Below are positions 18,427 to 30,820 of a stretch of DNA of 64,000 nucleotides, one piece after another. Source of the DNA: Candidatus Methylophosphatis roskildensis (lineage in GTDB: Bacteria; Pseudomonadota; Gammaproteobacteria; Burkholderiales; Rhodocyclaceae); NCBI GenBank assembly GCA_016708905.1, contig JADJEV010000003.1, positions 1,426,001 through 1,490,000 of the forward strand. Reading direction: 5' to 3'. The stretch's first letter is position 1. Every line of letters starts with the position of its first letter. The notes beneath the pieces are model-generated. The model saw nothing but the letters and a program-made list of their open reading frames with translations. It made no database searches and was not told the DNA's origin. The position numbers and the translations under genes are program-made.

Positions 18427-21009
18427 TCAGGACGGCTTGCGGAAGCTGAACCGCCCGCCGTGTTCATCGACAATGATGACATCCTTGGGTCCGAAGCGCC
18501 CTTCGAGTATCTCACGCGCCAACGGATTCTCGATGTGCTGCTGAATCGCCCGTTTGAGCGGCCGTGCGCCGAACACCGGATCGAATCCGGCCTTGCCGAT
18601 CTCGGCCAGCGCGGAATCCGACACCTGCAGACCGATCTCCAGCTTGCCCAAACGCTTTTGCAGATAGCCGAGCTGGATTTTGGCGATTTCGGCGATGTTC
18701 TTCTCGTCGAGCGCATGGAACACCACCACCTCGTCGATGCGGTTGATGAACTCGGGTCGGAAGTAGGTTTTCACCTCGGCCAGTACCGCGAGCTTGATCA
18801 CGCCGTAGTCGTCGCCCGCCATCTGCTGAATCATCTGCGAACCGAGGTTGGAGGTCATCACGATCACGGTGTTCTTGAAGTCGACCGTGCGGCCCTGGCC
18901 GTCGGTCATGCGACCGTCGTCGAGCACCTGCAGCAGCACATTGAACACATCCGGGTGCGCCTTTTCGACTTCGTCGAACAGGATCACGCTATAGGGCTTG
19001 CGCCGGACCGCTTCCGTCAGATAGCCGCCCTCGTCGTAGCCGACGTATCCGGGCGGCGCGCCGATCAGCCGCGCGACCGAGTGTTTCTCCATGAACTCGC
19101 TCATGTCTATGCGGATCAGGTGGTCCTCGCTATCGAACAGGAACGACGCCAGCGCCTTGCACAACTCGGTCTTGCCGACACCGGTGGGACCGAGGAACAG
19201 GAACGATCCGTAAGGACGATTCTCGTCCGACAAGCCGGCGCGCGAGCGGCGGATCGCGTCGGATACAAGCCGCACCGCTTCGTCCTGCCCTACCACGCGG
19301 GCATGCAGCTTCTCTTCCATGTGCAGCAGCTTTTCGCGTTCGCCCTGCATCATCTTGCTGACCGGGATGCCGGTGGCGCGCGACACGACTTCGGCGATTT
19401 CCTCGGCACCGACTTCGGTCCGCAACAGCTTGTTCGCCGGCTTGCTATCGCCCGACCTCTCGGCCTGCTTGAGTTGCGCCTCGAGTTGCGGCAGCTCGCC
19501 GTACTGCAGCTCGGCCACCTTGTCGAGCTTGCCCTCGCGCTGCAGGCGATTGATCTCGGCGCGTACCCGGTCGATCTCTTCCTTGATGTGGGCGCTGCCC
19601 TGCACCTGCGCCTTCTCTGCCTTCCAGATCTCTTCGAGATCCGAGTACTCCTTTTGCAGACGAGCGATTTCCACCTCGATCAGCCCCAGCCGCCGTTGCG
19701 ACGCTTCGTCGGTCTCCTTCTTCATCGCCTCGCGTTCGATCTTGAGCTGGATCAACCGCCGGTCGAGCCTGTCCATCGACTCGGGCTTGGAGTCGATCTC
19801 CATCTTGATGCGGGCCGCCGCCTCGTCGATGAGGTCGATCGCCTTGTCGGGAAGAAAGCGGTCGGTGATGTAGCGATGCGAGAGTTCGGCCGCCGCGACG
19901 ATGGCCGGGTCGGTGATGTCGACGCCGTGGTGCAGTTCGTACCGCTCCTGCAAGCCGCGCAGGATGGCGATCGTGCTTTCGACGCTCGGCTCATTGATCA
20001 GCACTTTCTGGAAGCGGCGCTCGAGCGCGGCGTCCTTTTCGATGTACTTGCGGTATTCGTCGAGCGTTGTCGCGCCGATGCAATGCAGTTCGCCACGCGC
20101 CAACGCGGGCTTGAGCATGTTGCCGGCATCAATGGCGCCTTCTGCCTTGCCAGCGCCGACCATGGTGTGGAGTTCGTCGATGAAGACGATAATGCGCCCC
20201 TCTTCGGCGGCGATGTCCTTCAATACCGCCTTCAGCCGCTCCTCGAACTCACCACGATACTTCGCACCCGCAAGCAGCGCAGCCATATCGAGCGACAATA
20301 CGCGCTTGCCCTTGAGGGTTTCGGGCACCTCGTCGTTGATGATCCGTTGTGCCAGCCCTTCGACGATCGCCGTCTTGCCGACGCCAGGCTCGCCGATAAG
20401 CACCGGATTGTTCTTGGTGCGCCGCTGCAGGATCTGAATCGCGCGGCGGATTTCGTCGTCACGGCCAATCACCGGGTCGAGTTTACCGGCGCGCGCGCGA
20501 TCGGTGAGATCCATGCAGTATTTCTTCAAGGCTTCGCGCTGTGACTCGGCATCCTGCGAGCCGACTGTCTGCCCCCCCCGAACGGCGGTAACGGCTTGCT
20601 CCAGCGCCTTCTTGGTTACTCCGTACTCTTTCAGAAGACGCCCGGCTTCGCCCTTGTCGTCGGTCAGTGCCAGCAGGAGCATCTCCGAGGCAATGTACTC
20701 GTCGCCGCGCTTCTGCGCTTCCTTGTCGGCCAGATTCAACAGGTTGGCGAGGTCGCGACCGATCTGCACCTCGCCACCGGTGCCCTGGACCTGCGGCAAT
20801 CGATCGATCGCCTTGTCCAGCGCGGCCTTCAACGGCTGAACGTTGCCACCCGCCCGGCCAAGCAGCGAGGAAGTCGCACCGTCATCCTGGTTGAGCAAAG
20901 CCAGCAGCGCATGCTGCGCCTCGATGTAGGAATTGTCGTGGCCAACGGCGATGCTTTGCGCATCAGCAAGGGCTTGCTGGAACTTGGTGGTCAGCTTGTC
21001 GAATCTCAT
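18427..21009 (-). CDS. clpB: ATP-dependent disaggregase ClpB
   Basis: 860 residues, the family length. The N-terminal Clp repeat region (MRFDKLTTKFQQAL to about 145) is followed by AAA-1 with Walker A GEPGVGKT (about 206), the long coiled-coil middle domain (about 410-525) and AAA-2 with Walker A GPTGVGKT (about 605). ClpB works with DnaK to rescue aggregated proteins. A sigma-32-like promoter lies 26 bases upstream of the ATG (see 21035-21062), in keeping with heat-shock control. The next gene upstream is the 5S rRNA on the same strand, with an intrinsic terminator between them. Confidence 0.97.
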   Translation of the reverse strand: MRFDKLTTKFQQALADAQSIAVGHDNSYIEAQHALLALLNQDDGATSSLLGRAGGNVQPLKAALDKAIDRLPQVQGTGGEVQIGRDLANLLNLADKEAQKRGDEYIASEMLLLALTDDKGEAGRLLKEYGVTKKALEQAVTAVRGGQTVGSQDAESQREALKKYCMDLTDRARAGKLDPVIGRDDEIRRAIQILQRRTKNNPVLIGEPGVGKTAIVEGLAQRIINDEVPETLKGKRVLSLDMAALLAGAKYRGEFEERLKAVLKDIAAEEGRIIVFIDELHTMVGAGKAEGAIDAGNMLKPALARGELHCIGATTLDEYRKYIEKDAALERRFQKVLINEPSVESTIAILRGLQERYELHHGVDITDPAIVAAAELSHRYITDRFLPDKAIDLIDEAAARIKMEIDSKPESMDRLDRRLIQLKIEREAMKKETDEASQRRLGLIEVEIARLQKEYSDLEEIWKAEKAQVQGSAHIKEEIDRVRAEINRLQREGKLDKVAELQYGELPQLEAQLKQAERSGDSKPANKLLRTEVGAEEIAEVVSRATGIPVSKMMQGEREKLLHMEEKLHARVVGQDEAVRLVSDAIRRSRAGLSDENRPYGSFLFLGPTGVGKTELCKALASFLFDSEDHLIRIDMSEFMEKHSVARLIGAPPGYVGYDEGGYLTEAVRRKPYSVILFDEVEKAHPDVFNVLLQVLDDGRMTDGQGRTVDFKNTVIVMTSNLGSQMIQQMAGDDYGVIKLAVLAEVKTYFRPEFINRIDEVVVFHALDEKNIAEIAKIQLGYLQKRLGKLEIGLQVSDSALAEIGKAGFDPVFGARPLKRAIQQHIENPLAREILEGRFGPKDVIIVDEHGGRFSFRKPS

Positions 21010-21034
21010 GTCGGGCTCCTTGGGATTACCGACA

Positions 21035-21062
21035 ATCTGGGGGCGCCAAGGGGGGTTTCAAC
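21035..21062 (-). promoter_or_regulatory. Sigma-32-type heat-shock promoter for clpB
   Basis: On the minus strand, GTTGAAA (21056-21062) is followed after 13 bases by CCCCAGAT (21035-21042). This is close to the RpoH consensus CTTGAAA and CCCCATNT with ideal spacing, and sits just upstream of the clpB ribosome site AAGGAG. Confidence 0.75.
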
Positions 21063-21117
21063 CGCTCGCGGCTGGCGGATTCGACGCGCAGGACTGCCAC
21101 TACGGGCTTGCAGGCGC

Positions 21118-21150
21118 CCCAAAAAGCACAAAGCCCCTGGCGCGGAGGGC
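21118..21150 (-). terminator. Intrinsic terminator of the rRNA operon
   Basis: Downstream of 5S on the minus strand, GCCCT and AGGGGC can pair around CCGCGCC (21133-21150), followed by TTTGTGCTTTTT. The position between the 5S gene and the clpB promoter fits the end of the rRNA transcript. Confidence 0.65.
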
Positions 21151-21175
21151 GCGAGGAGCTCGGTGGGGTGGGGGA

Positions 21176-21290
21176 GTCTGGCGCTGACCTACTTTCGCGG
21201 GCGTAGTACCTACTATCATCGGCGCGACGTCGTTTCACGGTCCTGTTCGGGATGGGAAGGGGTGGTTCCAACGTGCTATGGGCACCAGAC
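21176..21290 (-). rRNA. rrf: 5S ribosomal RNA
   Basis: The minus strand reads a 5S core with CTTCCCATCCCGAACAGGAC and GCCGATGATAGT, as in betaproteobacterial 5S. The ends GTCTGGTG and CGCCAGAC form helix I. It is the last gene of the 16S-Ile-Ala-23S-5S operon. Exact ends are estimated from helix I. Confidence 0.95.
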
Positions 21291-21504
21291 ATAAGCGGAG
21301 TGTCAGGTCGGAGGCACGCGACGCGGCTCACCTGACGCTATTCGGAAGAAGTAAGGATTGTGTGTTTGTACGCTCACCGAGGTGAGCCAAGACCGATCGG
21401 TCTTCGGTTGTTCTTGACGGTTTCGAATTGACTCGCTTTACCAGCGATTCGAAACAGATAACCCAGCTCAATACAGCCTTCGCTTTGAACCGGATCTTTC
21501 TCAA

Positions 21505-24508
<3,004 letters not shown>

Positions 24509-24812
24509 TAACCTTGAGCCCTGTCCTCGGCAGGACAAGACATCTAGCCATGGAACAACACGACCACTTCGCGCTTGTGCCACCCCCACCGCTGGTTCGC
24601 AAGTGAGGACGGACAGATACAATCACACAACCCATGTATCGCTCGATTCGAACGAGAGGCTTTCGCCTCAAGCCGATGCGGCCGATACACCTTACTTCTT
24701 CCGAATTATTAAAGAACAGACAGCCCCGTAAGGGGTTAGGGGTAAAGAGTAACGAGTAAAAACGCTGTGGCTTTTACTTCACACCCCTCACCGCTGACAC
24801 CTCACAAATCCT
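24509..24812 (-). other. Internal transcribed spacer between tRNA-Ala and 23S
   Basis: About 300 bases with no gene. It carries a boxA element at 24701-24718 and the stem sequence that precedes the 23S 5' end (GGCTCAAGGTTATAGG on the minus strand, matching TATAACCTTGAGAAAGATCC beyond the 3' end). A TAACGAGT phrase near 24750 echoes the repeat inside the 23S insertion. Confidence 0.7.
24701..24718 (-). promoter_or_regulatory. boxA antitermination element before 23S
   Basis: The minus strand reads TGTTCTTTAATAATTCGG, an excellent match to the rRNA boxA consensus TGYTCTTTAANA bound by NusB/NusE. Its place in the 16S-23S spacer is the usual one. Confidence 0.85.
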
Positions 24813-24888
24813 TGGTGGAGGCAGACGGGATCGAACCGACGACCCCCTGCTTGCAAAGCAGGTGCTCTCCCAGCTGAGCTATGCCCCC
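24813..24888 (-). tRNA. tRNA-Ala (anticodon UGC)
   Basis: 76 bases on the minus strand from GGGGGCATAGCTCAGCTGGG to an encoded CCA. The anticodon stem encloses TTTGCAA, giving anticodon TGC. It lies in the 16S-23S spacer, 45 bases after tRNA-Ile. Confidence 0.97.
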
Positions 24889-24933
24889 GTGTCAACCAGC
24901 CCGACGAAACTCTCGGCCCGGATTCGCTTGACG

Positions 24934-25010
24934 TGGTGGGTCTGGTTGGGTTCGAACCAACGACCCCCGCCTTATCAAGACGGTGCTCTAACCAGCTGAG
25001 CTACAGACCC
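24934..25010 (-). tRNA. tRNA-Ile (anticodon GAU)
   Basis: 77 bases on the minus strand from GGGTCTGTAGCTCAGCTGG to an encoded CCA. The anticodon loop holds GAT. It is the first tRNA after 16S in the spacer. Confidence 0.97.
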
Positions 25011-25070
25011 GCTGTCTGTGACGACGCGACAACCGATAGGCTGTGGGTACTGCAAAATAATCGAGATCTC

Positions 25071-26668
<1,598 letters not shown>

Positions 26669-26904
26669 TAATCCTTACTCTCATCACGGAATCGACTTCT
26701 CCCTATCTACTCTCTCAAGAGCAGATCGAGTTCAATCTGAATTTCGTGTGAGCACTACAATACTTGCGATTCGGTATGCCTTGTCAGCCTCTCGACCCAA
26801 TATCCAGCTTTCACCAGATATCCTTGCGCTTCGCCCCGATTTGAGCTACCACACACGACAAACCACACCAACTCGACCTCTCGCAGCACCCACACCTATC
26901 GGCT

Positions 26905-26925
26905 GTTCAGTTGTTAAAGATCTCG
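26905..26925 (-). promoter_or_regulatory. boxA-like element in the rRNA leader
   Basis: The minus strand reads GAGATCTTTAACAACTGAAC; the core TCTTTAACAA fits boxA. It lies about 45 bases downstream of the candidate -10 box and some 240 bases before 16S. Confidence 0.65.
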
Positions 26926-26967
26926 TCCGGCATCAATCCGCAGCTCTGCGATCAGCAGAGAAAGGGA

Positions 26968-26996
26968 ATTGTAGGGGGTTTTCCGGAACGTGTAAA
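26968..26996 (-). promoter_or_regulatory. Candidate rRNA P1 promoter (sigma-70)
   Basis: On the minus strand, TTTACA (26991-26996) and TACAAT (26968-26973) are separated by exactly 17 bases, a near-consensus sigma-70 promoter. It starts only about 20 bases beyond the stop of the upstream gene and is followed by the boxA leader. Confidence 0.75.
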
Positions 26997-27015
26997 GCGC
27001 CCCGAGTCTTTCGGT

Positions 27016-27447
27016 TCAGTGGTACGAACACCAGAGCAGCCTGGGAATCGTTGAGCGTTTGCCGTAGAGCAGCGCATTCTGGCCGAAGCTCTTGCCGATC
27101 CAACGGGCGTCGGTGACCGATATCGTCGGAACAAAGACGCTCGGCTCCGACGGCCACGAGCTGCCATTTGGAACACCGACCGCTGGAAACCAAATTCTGC
27201 CTCGATCCGCCAGATGCGAAATCAACGCTTCGTGCCGATTTCGATTCATCCGACCAGAAAGCAAACGCGAACCCGGATTACACGCGCTGATGAAGGCCCA
27301 GAATGTCCATCCATTCTCGCGGAGCCAGCGATCTAGACCGACAGAAGCCCGGCCGACCATGATATCGAAGTCGATCCCATTCGCGCAGACCCGATAGGTG
27401 GTCCTGAGATAAGACGCACGCAAGACCTTGGGAGGAGTTGCATTACC
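27016..27447 (-). CDS. DUF3293 domain-containing protein
   Basis: 143 residues from the ATG at 27447; a TTG at 27471 would add eight. The sequence FISACNPGSRLLSGRMNRNRHEAL followed by FPAVGVPNG, and near the end SFGQNALLYG, matches the DUF3293 pattern (NP.S..LS..EN....L and the C-terminal FGQ.A). The function of this family is not known. It stands alone, ending just upstream of the rRNA promoter. Base composition is slightly lower in GC than its neighbours. Confidence 0.65.
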   Translation of the reverse strand, partial: GNATPPKVLRASYLRTTYRVCANGIDFDIMVGRASVGLDRWLRENGWTFWAFISACNPGSRLLSGRMNRNRHEALISHLADRGRIWFPAVGVPNGSSWPSEPSVFVPTISVTDARWIGKSFGQNALLYGKRSTIPRLLWCSYH

Positions 27448-27712
27448 CATCGACTTGCCAATATCGATCAACTCAATCTACGAGGTTCAGTCGCGCGACA
27501 AGATAAGTGAATCGCGAATTGTGTTGCGCCTTCGACTTGGACGGTAGCCTCAGCCCGGAGAAGCTTACATACGGAACACGCCACAAAAGCATGGGCTAAT
27601 ACTAAAGTAATATCATGGGTGGGGTTCGAACCAGATTATCTCACCCTTCAAGGCGCCTCACCTCACTTACGCCCGCAGACAGTCGCACACTTGCATTGAA
27701 CCCGGAGCTTTG

Positions 27713-28138
27713 ATGTCGGTCACCGTCTATAGAATCCTTATCGTTGACGACGATGTCGTCGAGAGATTCGTGCTTCGTGGCGCATTCGAGACGCACGGCT
27801 ATACGGTTGACGAGTGCGGCAATGCCGAGGAAGCGCTCGATATTTGCAAGTCCGATCGCCCTTCGCTGGTGGTCACCGACCTCATGCTTCCCGGTGCCAG
27901 CGGTCACGATCTGGCGCGCAGCCTGCGCGCACGCTTCCCAACTTCCGACATGCCGATCGTGATCATCACCGGATCTCACAGCGCCGATGGCTGGGACCGC
28001 GCAATCGAAGCGGGTGCCCAGGCCATGGTGCTCAAGACCAGCGATCTGACACCGATCATTCAGACAGTGGATCGCTTGCTCGGGGCGGGAGAGAGCGGCA
28101 ACGTGGCAACCATACGAATGCGCCCGCCACGCCGCTGA
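27713..28138 (+). CDS. Single-domain response regulator (receiver protein)
   Basis: 141 residues from the ATG at 27713, with GGAG eight bases upstream. The receiver fold is complete: acidic pair in ILIVDDD, phospho-acceptor Asp in VVTDLMLPG (about residue 58), Thr/Ser in VIITGSH and Lys in MVLKTSD. There is no output domain, as in CheY-like or SpoOF-like proteins. No kinase gene is adjacent; the neighbours are a DUF3293 gene and a CoA-transferase on the opposite strand. The partner kinase is therefore unknown. Confidence 0.88.
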   Translation: MSVTVYRILIVDDDVVERFVLRGAFETHGYTVDECGNAEEALDICKSDRPSLVVTDLMLPGASGHDLARSLRARFPTSDMPIVIITGSHSADGWDRAIEAGAQAMVLKTSDLTPIIQTVDRLLGAGESGNVATIRMRPPRR

Positions 28139-28151
28139 TTCACGCAACCAA

Positions 28152-29390
28152 TCAGTCCCCAGCGATTTCTATCGCACCCAGCGCCACGAGAGAGGCGAGT
28201 CTCGACGCGTCACACCCGAGCCAGTCCCCGAGGGCAGAAGCGGTATCGCGCCCGAGCATCGGCGGCGCATTCCGATACTCGACCGGCGTGGCCGAATAGC
28301 GGATCGGGTTGGCAACCAGCGGCACGCTGCCGCCACGCGGGTGCGGCAGTTCAATGCGCAGGCCGCGCGCGATCACCTGCGGATCGCCAAACACGCCGGC
28401 CAGGTCATTGATCGGCCCACAAGGGACACCGGCTCCTTCGAGTTCGACGATCCACTCGCGCGTCCCGCGCATCACGGTAATCTGACGCAGCAGCGGAATC
28501 AATTCGACGCGATGCGCAACTCGCCGGGCATTGCTCGAGAATCGTCCGTCGGTCGCCAACTCTGGCCTGCCCGCCAACTCGCAGAACTTCGCGAACTGGC
28601 TGTCATTGCCGATGGCGAGAATCATGTCGCCGTCGGCGGTCGGAAAGTCCTGGTAGGGGACGATGTTCGGATGTGCGTTTCCCATGCGCTTGGGTGCCAC
28701 GCCCGTAGCCAGATAATTCATCGCCTGATTGGCCAGGCAGGCGACCTGCACGTCGAGCAGCGCGAGATCGATGTGCTGACCTTGCCCGCTGTAATCCCGC
28801 TGTGTGAGCGCACCCAGCACCGCCACCGCCGCGTACAAGCCGGTAAGGATGTCGGTCAGTGCCACGCCGACCTTCTGCGGGCCTGCCCCCGGCTCGCCCT
28901 CCTTGCCGCCAGTCACGCTCATCAGGCCGCCCATTCCCTGAATCAGGAAGTCGTAGCCGGCGCGGCCGGCGTACGGCCCACTCTGCCCGAAGCCGGTGAT
29001 CGAGCAATAGATCAGGCGCGGGTTGAGCGTGGCAAGCGTCGCGTAGTCCAGCCCATATTTCGCGAGGCCGCCGACCTTGTAGTTTTCCAGTAGCACATCG
29101 GCCGACCGCGCAAGCTCACGCACCAGTTCCTGACCGGCCGGAACGGTAATGTCGATCGCCACCGAGCGCTTGTTTCGATTGGCGCAAAGGTAGTAGGCCG
29201 CGACGCCGGTGTCATTGCCGTCGGCGTCACGCAGGTTCGGCGGGCCCCATTGGCGAGTATCGTCCCCGCGGCCCGGGCGCTCGACCTTGAGTACATCGGC
29301 CCCCATGTCACCCAGCAACTGACTCGCCCACGGACCGGCGAGGATTCGCGAGAGGTCGAGTACTCGCAGATGCGATAGCGCGCCGGACAT
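28152..29390 (-). CDS. Family III CoA-transferase, probable glutarate CoA-transferase
   Basis: 412 residues from the ATG at 29390; the upstream open frame is a shadow of gcdH. The CaiB/BaiF fold is marked by LDLSRILAGPWASQLLGDMGAD at the N-terminus and the catalytic Asp in HIDLALLDVQVA (about residue 172). It starts five bases after the glutaryl-CoA dehydrogenase gene on the same strand. The same pairing (gcdG-gcdH) occurs in glutarate and lysine catabolism in other proteobacteria, where the transferase activates glutarate using succinyl-CoA. The substrate is inferred from this neighbour. Confidence 0.83.
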   Translation of the reverse strand: MSGALSHLRVLDLSRILAGPWASQLLGDMGADVLKVERPGRGDDTRQWGPPNLRDADGNDTGVAAYYLCANRNKRSVAIDITVPAGQELVRELARSADVLLENYKVGGLAKYGLDYATLATLNPRLIYCSITGFGQSGPYAGRAGYDFLIQGMGGLMSVTGGKEGEPGAGPQKVGVALTDILTGLYAAVAVLGALTQRDYSGQGQHIDLALLDVQVACLANQAMNYLATGVAPKRMGNAHPNIVPYQDFPTADGDMILAIGNDSQFAKFCELAGRPELATDGRFSSNARRVAHRVELIPLLRQITVMRGTREWIVELEGAGVPCGPINDLAGVFGDPQVIARGLRIELPHPRGGSVPLVANPIRYSATPVEYRNAPPMLGRDTASALGDWLGCDASRLASLVALGAIEIAGD

Positions 29391-29395
29391 CGTTT

Positions 29396-30589
29396 TCAGA
29401 AGAAGGCCTGGATGCCGGTCTGCGCCCGGCCCAGGATCAGCGCGTGGATGTCGTGCGTGCCCTCGTATGTATTCACGACCTCGAGGTTCACCAAGTGGCG
29501 CGCAACGCCGAACTCGTCCGAGATGCCGTTGCCGCCCATCATGTCGCGCGCCACGCGCGCGATGTCCAGCGCCTTGCCACAGGAATTGCGCTTCATGATC
29601 GAGGTGATCTCGACCGCCGCGGTGCCCTCGTCCTTCATGCGACCCAGGCGCAGACAGCCTTGCAGGCCAAGCGCGATCTCGGTCTGCATGTCGGCGAGTT
29701 TCTTCTGAATCAACTGATTCGCCGCCAGCGGCCGGCCGAACTGCCTGCGATCGAGCACGTATTGGCGGGCGCGCAACCAGCAGTCCTCGGCCGCACCGAG
29801 CGCGCCCCAACTGATCCCGTAGCGCGCCGAATTCAGGCAGGCGAATGGCCCCTTGAGTCCGCGCACTCCGGGAAAGACGTTCTCCTCCGGCACGAAGACT
29901 TCATCCATCACGATTTCACCGGTGATCGAAGCGCGCAGCCCGACCTTGCCGTGGATCACCGGCGCGCTGAGTCCCTTGTAGCCCTTCTCGAGCACGAAGC
30001 CGCGGATCTGGTCACGGCAGTCTTGTTCGAGCTTGGCCCAGACCACGAACACATCGGCGATCGGGCTGTTCGTGATCCACATCTTGCTGCCGGAAAGGCT
30101 GTAACCGTCCGCCACCTTCTTTGCGCGCGTGATCATCGAACCGGGGTCGGAGCCGTGGTCGGGCTCGGTGAGGCCGAAGCAGCCGATCCACTCGCCGGTC
30201 GCGAGCTTCGGCAGGTATTTCTGTTTCTGCGCCTGAGAGCCGAACTCGAAGATCGGCAGCATCACCAGCGACGATTGCACACTCATCATGGAGCGGTAGC
30301 CCGAGTCGACGCGCTCGATCTCGCGCGCGATCAGCCCGTAGCAAACGTAGTTGAGGCCCGCGCCGCCGTACTCCTCCGGAATGGTCGCACCGAGCAGTCC
30401 GAGGTCGCCCATTTCGCGAAAAATGGCGACATCCGAGGACTCGTTGCGAAACGCCCCCAGCACACGCGGAGCTAGCCGGTCCTGCGCGTAGTCTTGGGCG
30501 GTTTCGCGCACCATGCGCTCGTCCGAGGACAGCTGGGCCTCCAGCAGAAGCGGATCGTTCCAGTTGAAACTTGCGTTCGAGCCCGTCAT
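29396..30589 (-). CDS. gcdH: Glutaryl-CoA dehydrogenase
   Basis: 397 residues from the ATG at 30589. Acyl-CoA dehydrogenase fold: FGLTEPDHGSDPGSM for FAD binding, WITNSPIADVFVVWAK, and the catalytic Glu in NTYEGTHDIHALILGRA near the C-terminus, the GcdH arrangement. It oxidises and decarboxylates glutaryl-CoA to crotonyl-CoA and CO2. Crotonyl-CoA is the substrate of Ccr, encoded 15 kb away, so lysine or glutarate degradation could feed the EMC pathway; this is inference. The CoA-transferase gene follows in the same operon. Confidence 0.93.
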   Translation of the reverse strand: MTGSNASFNWNDPLLLEAQLSSDERMVRETAQDYAQDRLAPRVLGAFRNESSDVAIFREMGDLGLLGATIPEEYGGAGLNYVCYGLIAREIERVDSGYRSMMSVQSSLVMLPIFEFGSQAQKQKYLPKLATGEWIGCFGLTEPDHGSDPGSMITRAKKVADGYSLSGSKMWITNSPIADVFVVWAKLEQDCRDQIRGFVLEKGYKGLSAPVIHGKVGLRASITGEIVMDEVFVPEENVFPGVRGLKGPFACLNSARYGISWGALGAAEDCWLRARQYVLDRRQFGRPLAANQLIQKKLADMQTEIALGLQGCLRLGRMKDEGTAAVEITSIMKRNSCGKALDIARVARDMMGGNGISDEFGVARHLVNLEVVNTYEGTHDIHALILGRAQTGIQAFF

Positions 30590-30721
30590 CAAGACACTCC
30601 CAGGATCTGCAGGATTGCCCCCGCCAGCATTGTCCCATTTCCGTCAATCACTTCGAACAGTCTCCTTCAAGAGGCCGATAGGGCCCTTCTAACCAAGATC
30701 CGACAAGCGTCCTGGGACGAT

Positions 30722-30754
30722 GAATTGCTGGCCGGCTTTGAATTGCTGGCCGGC
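30722..30754. repeat. Short tandem duplication
   Basis: GAATTGCTGGCCGGC occurs at 30722-30736 and again at 30740-30754 (period 18) in the 231-base gap between gcdH and aacS. No gene or clear terminator is seen in this gap. Confidence 0.7.
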
Positions 30755-30820
30755 CTCCGCGAGTCGCCGAAGCGCGAGTGCATGACTACGTCCTGATTGG
30801 TGCCGGCGATAGCTGCCCGA

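Larger units (their letters stand above)
26669..27015 (-). other. rRNA operon leader region
   Basis: About 350 bases with no gene between the 16S 5' end and the stop of the DUF3293 gene. It holds the boxA element and the candidate P1 promoter listed separately. Confidence 0.75.

Noticed and set aside
18130..20544. 804-codon open frame antisense to clpB
   Set aside because: Shadow of clpB codon bias; no motifs.
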